From Planctomycetota bacterium (GTDB taxonomy: Bacteria; Planctomycetota; Phycisphaerae; Phycisphaerales; Phycisphaeraceae): a stretch of DNA of 6,968 bases. The stretch lies in NCBI GenBank assembly GCA_029267795.1, contig JAJUHR010000096.1, forward strand, positions 1 to 6,968, read 5' to 3'. Positions 5,606-6,968 of this stretch are shown here, piece by piece (the first letter of the stretch is position 1; each line of letters opens with the position of its first letter). A program made the position numbers and the translations under genes. The notes under the pieces are model-generated. The model was not told where the DNA came from. It saw only the letters and a list, made by a program, of their open reading frames with translations, and made no database searches.

Positions 5606-6010
5606 ATGTTTGGAGTATTGGACGTTTCAACTTCTGCACTGGTCGCTCAGCGGACTCGCATGGAAGTGATCGCGGCGAACTTAGCCAACAAGGATTCGAT
5701 CTACGACGCCCAGGGCGGGTACGCCCCGTTCCGTCGGCGCGTTGCGCTGCTGGCGCCGGGCGATCCGGTGACGGGCCGGGGCGAGGGCGTGCACGTGCGG
5801 GAGATCGTGCTGGACCCAAGCCCGTTTCGGAAGGTGTATTCGCCGGGGCACCCGGCGGCGGACGCGCAAGGATACGTGGATTACCCGAACATCGACAGCG
5901 CGGTGGAGATGGTCAACGCGCTGGAGGCCAGCCGGGCGTACGAGGCGAACATCACCGCGGCGGAAGCGACGAAGTCGATGCTGCGGTCGAGCCTGCGGTT
6001 GCTGGCGTGA
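5606..6010 (+). CDS. flgC: Flagellar proximal rod protein FlgC
   Basis: A 134-residue protein from the ATG at 5606, the same length as the E. coli protein. The N-terminal rod signature is ALVAQRTRMEVIAANLAN (11-28); the second conserved block starts VYSPGHPAADAQGYVDYPN (77-95), and the C-terminal helix includes EMVNALEASRAYEANITAAE (101-120) and TKSML. FlgC is exported without a signal peptide and builds the proximal rod with FlgB. The start is uncertain: the frame is also open from an ATG at 5594 (adds MTKS) and a GTG at 5558 (adds 16 residues). None has a strong ribosome binding site; 5606 is chosen because MFGVLDVSTSAL fits family N-termini. The gap after flgB is 102 bases, longer than usual for this gene pair, and the first codons of the gene are less GC-rich than its body. 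Confidence 0.93.
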   Translation: MFGVLDVSTSALVAQRTRMEVIAANLANKDSIYDAQGGYAPFRRRVALLAPGDPVTGRGEGVHVREIVLDPSPFRKVYSPGHPAADAQGYVDYPNIDSAVEMVNALEASRAYEANITAAEATKSMLRSSLRLLA

Positions 6011-6060
6011 TCGGGCGGAGCGAGCGTGGGGCGCGGCGGACAGCTGCGTCGAGGTGAGGC

Positions 6061-6387
6061 ATGGCGGATCCATTGGGCATAGCGGGTGGGATGGGGAGCG
6101 TCGGGGGGGCGGGTGGGCTGCAACCGGTGCGGCCAGGGCCGGTTTCCGGCCCGCAGGGGGCGCCCACCGCCAGTTTCAAAGACGTGCTGATGAAAAACCT
6201 CGAACAGGTCAACCGGTTGCAGCAGGATGCGGCCCGGGCCATCGAGGATTTATATTCGGGGCGACGGGACGACGTGGATGGCGTGTTCATCGCGAAGCAG
6301 AAGGCCGATCTGGCGTTCCAATTGCTGCTGGAGGTGCGGAACAAGCTGATCGACGCGTACGAGGAGATCAAACAGATCCGCGTGTGA
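6061..6387 (+). CDS. fliE: Flagellar MS-ring/rod junction protein FliE
   Basis: A 108-residue protein of normal FliE length. Residues 1-36 are Gly/Pro-rich and probably disordered. The family body runs from SFKDVLMKNLEQVN (38-51) through LQQDAARAIEDL to FIAKQKADLAFQLLLEVRN (76-94) and KLIDAYEEIKQIRV at the C-terminus; the A-x-Q-K-A-D-L-x-F-Q-L-x-L-x-V-R-N-K-L block is the FliE signature. FliE joins the MS ring (FliF) to the rod and is an early type III substrate. A strong ribosome binding site, GAGGTGAGG at 6051-6059, immediately precedes the ATG and makes the start secure. It follows flgC by 50 bases and is very probably in the flgB transcript. Confidence 0.96.
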   Translation: MADPLGIAGGMGSVGGAGGLQPVRPGPVSGPQGAPTASFKDVLMKNLEQVNRLQQDAARAIEDLYSGRRDDVDGVFIAKQKADLAFQLLLEVRNKLIDAYEEIKQIRV

Positions 6388-6424
6388 GGATAAGGTGTTG
6401 TTTGGCGTGAGTTAAGGCGTGACA

Positions 6425-6446
6425 AGGGTGAGGAGCGACTCACCCT
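6425..6446. repeat. Hairpin, perfect 8-bp stem
   Basis: AGGGTGAG (6425-6432), a 6-base loop GAGCGA, then CTCACCCT (6439-6446). It begins 37 bases after the fliE stop. No T run follows, so it is not a standard intrinsic terminator; it may stabilise the 3' end of the upstream message or be the left part of the repeat that follows. Confidence 0.55.
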
Positions 6447-6477
6447 CACCCGGCCTTTCCCTCAGGGAGAGGGGGGC
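6441..6477. repeat. Candidate dispersed intergenic repeat (CCCTC / GGGAGAGGG type)
   Basis: The segment runs CACCCTCACCC, then CCTTTCC (6454-6460), loop CTCAG, GGAGAGG (6466-6472) and a G run. The 7-bp stem has one G-T wobble. C-rich then GGGAGAGGG palindromes of this look are, from memory, common dispersed elements between bacterial genes; copy number in this genome cannot be judged from one window. Confidence 0.4.
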
Positions 6478-6480
6478 AAA

Positions 6481-6500
6481 CCGCGGGTTGACACCCGCGG
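6481..6500. repeat. Very stable hairpin CCGCGGGT/ACCCGCGG
   Basis: CCGCGGGT, loop TGAC, ACCCGCGG: a perfect 8-bp stem, almost all G-C. It abuts the previous repeat with 3 bases between. It has the form of a small dispersed palindromic repeat, and I recall similar GCGGGT-x-ACCCGC elements in planctomycete genomes, though this is not verified. No T run follows. Confidence 0.5.
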
Positions 6501-6531
6501 CTGGTTCAGAGGTGGGCCAGGGGGGTGACGG

Positions 6532-6561
6532 GGCTGGTCATGGAGGACCGGCCGGATTTTT
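6532..6561 (+). terminator. Terminator-like hairpin upstream of fliF
   Basis: GGCTGGTC (6532-6539), loop ATGGAG, GACCGGCC (6546-6553) form an 8-bp stem with one G-T wobble, followed by GGA and then TTTTT (6557-6561). The three bases between stem and T run, and only five Ts, make it a weak intrinsic terminator or attenuator. It ends 37 bases before the fliF start, leaving little room for a separate fliF promoter, so partial read-through is the more natural reading. Confidence 0.4.
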
Positions 6562-6598
6562 GATGAGTGACAGGCCTTAATGGATTGAGAGCCGGTCC

Positions 6599-6968
6599 AT
6601 GCAATTCCTGAAGAACCTGTACGCCCAGGCGAAGGCTTTTCTTGGTCAACTGTCACCGACGGCCGCGTGGTTGATCGGGTGCCTGCTGATCATTTTTCTG
6701 CTGGTGGGTTGGGTGCTGCTGCAGTACGCGGGCCTGTCGGACCTGTACCCGATCACGCAGTTCGCAGCGGAGCGGCAGTCGGAGGTGATCGCGCGTCTGC
6801 AGGGGGCGGGGATCGAGGTGGTCACCGAGAACGGCCAGTTGTTCGTGCCGGCGGAGAATTACAACGACGCGATGGTGGTTTTGCTGAACAGCGACCTGAT
6901 GCCGGCCGATACGACCGGCGCGTTCGACGAGCTGATCAAGCACCAGTCGCCGTGGCAGAGCAACGCGC
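6599..6968 (+). CDS. fliF: Flagellar MS-ring protein FliF, 3'-truncated by the window edge
   Basis: The frame opens at the ATG at 6599 and runs without a stop to the end of the window: 123 complete codons plus one base. GAGAG at 6587-6591, 7 bases upstream, is a reasonable ribosome binding site. Residues 22-43 form a hydrophobic transmembrane helix (AAWLIGCLLIIFLLVGWVLL), preceded by a short, mildly basic cytoplasmic N-terminus. Residues 46-123 resemble the first ring-building motif of FliF: A-x-x-x-x-E-V-I-A-R-L-Q-G-A-G-I-E with V-P-A-E-N-Y-N-D-A near 83-91 and the T-G-A-F-D-E-L-I-K segment at 106-114. FliF forms the inner-membrane MS ring on which the type III export gate and rod are built, and FliE attaches to it. 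Full-length family members are usually over 500 residues, so most of the gene lies beyond this window. Confidence 0.92.
   Translation, partial: MQFLKNLYAQAKAFLGQLSPTAAWLIGCLLIIFLLVGWVLLQYAGLSDLYPITQFAAERQSEVIARLQGAGIEVVTENGQLFVPAENYNDAMVVLLNSDLMPADTTGAFDELIKHQSPWQSNA

Noticed and set aside
5127..5819. 230-codon open frame on the minus strand across flgB and flgC
   Set aside because: It is antisense to two firmly identified genes and its translation is Arg/Pro/Ala-rich low complexity, as expected from high third-position GC.

Overview
The window is a GC-rich, densely coded flagellar locus with every convincing gene on the + strand. Codons are strongly biased to G/C in the third position (GCG, CTG, CGG, GTG), so the other five frames are full of spurious open frames. 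The gene style and order (TPR protein, FlgN-like chaperone, soluble histidine kinase, sigma-54 activator, flgB, flgC, fliE, fliF) suggest a flagellated Planctomycetota bacterium, perhaps of the Phycisphaerae. This placement is inference from gene order and protein style; there is no rRNA or other marker here.

Layout. (1) 1-1781: 3' part of a large tetratricopeptide-repeat protein whose start lies upstream of the window. (2) 1782-1935: a 154-base gap with an exact GCCGATAA octamer (sigma-28 -10-like, but no good -35) and a GC-rich dyad just before the next ribosome binding site. (3) 1936-4863: a tight regulatory operon of a FlgN-like export chaperone, a cytoplasmic histidine kinase of the FlrB/FlgS/AtoS type, and an NtrC-class response regulator with receiver, AAA+ with intact GAFTGA loop, and Fis-type DNA-binding domain. 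(4) 4864-5068: a 205-base regulatory gap holding a GG-N10-GC sigma-54 promoter (5019-5033) about 37 bases before flgB and, about 76 bases further up, a perfect 7-3-7 dyad with the geometry of an NtrC-type enhancer site; a 13-base direct repeat with a 21-base period lies between them. (5) 5069-6387: flgB, flgC and fliE, the proximal rod proteins and the MS-ring/rod adaptor. (6) 6388-6598: a 211-base gap with three strong hairpins, two resembling dispersed intergenic repeats, plus a terminator-like hairpin with a T run. (7) 6599-end: the start of fliF, the MS-ring protein, cut by the window edge.

How it works together (inference). The kinase probably phosphorylates the adjacent regulator, which would bind the dyad and activate sigma-54 RNA polymerase at the flgB promoter, turning on the rod/MS-ring genes. 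Cotranscription of a FlgN-like chaperone with the two-component pair suggests a possible link between export state and transcription. The most notable signals are the self-contained enhancer/promoter/activator module and the hairpin-rich gap separating fliE from fliF. No mobile element, CRISPR array, tRNA or rRNA was seen.
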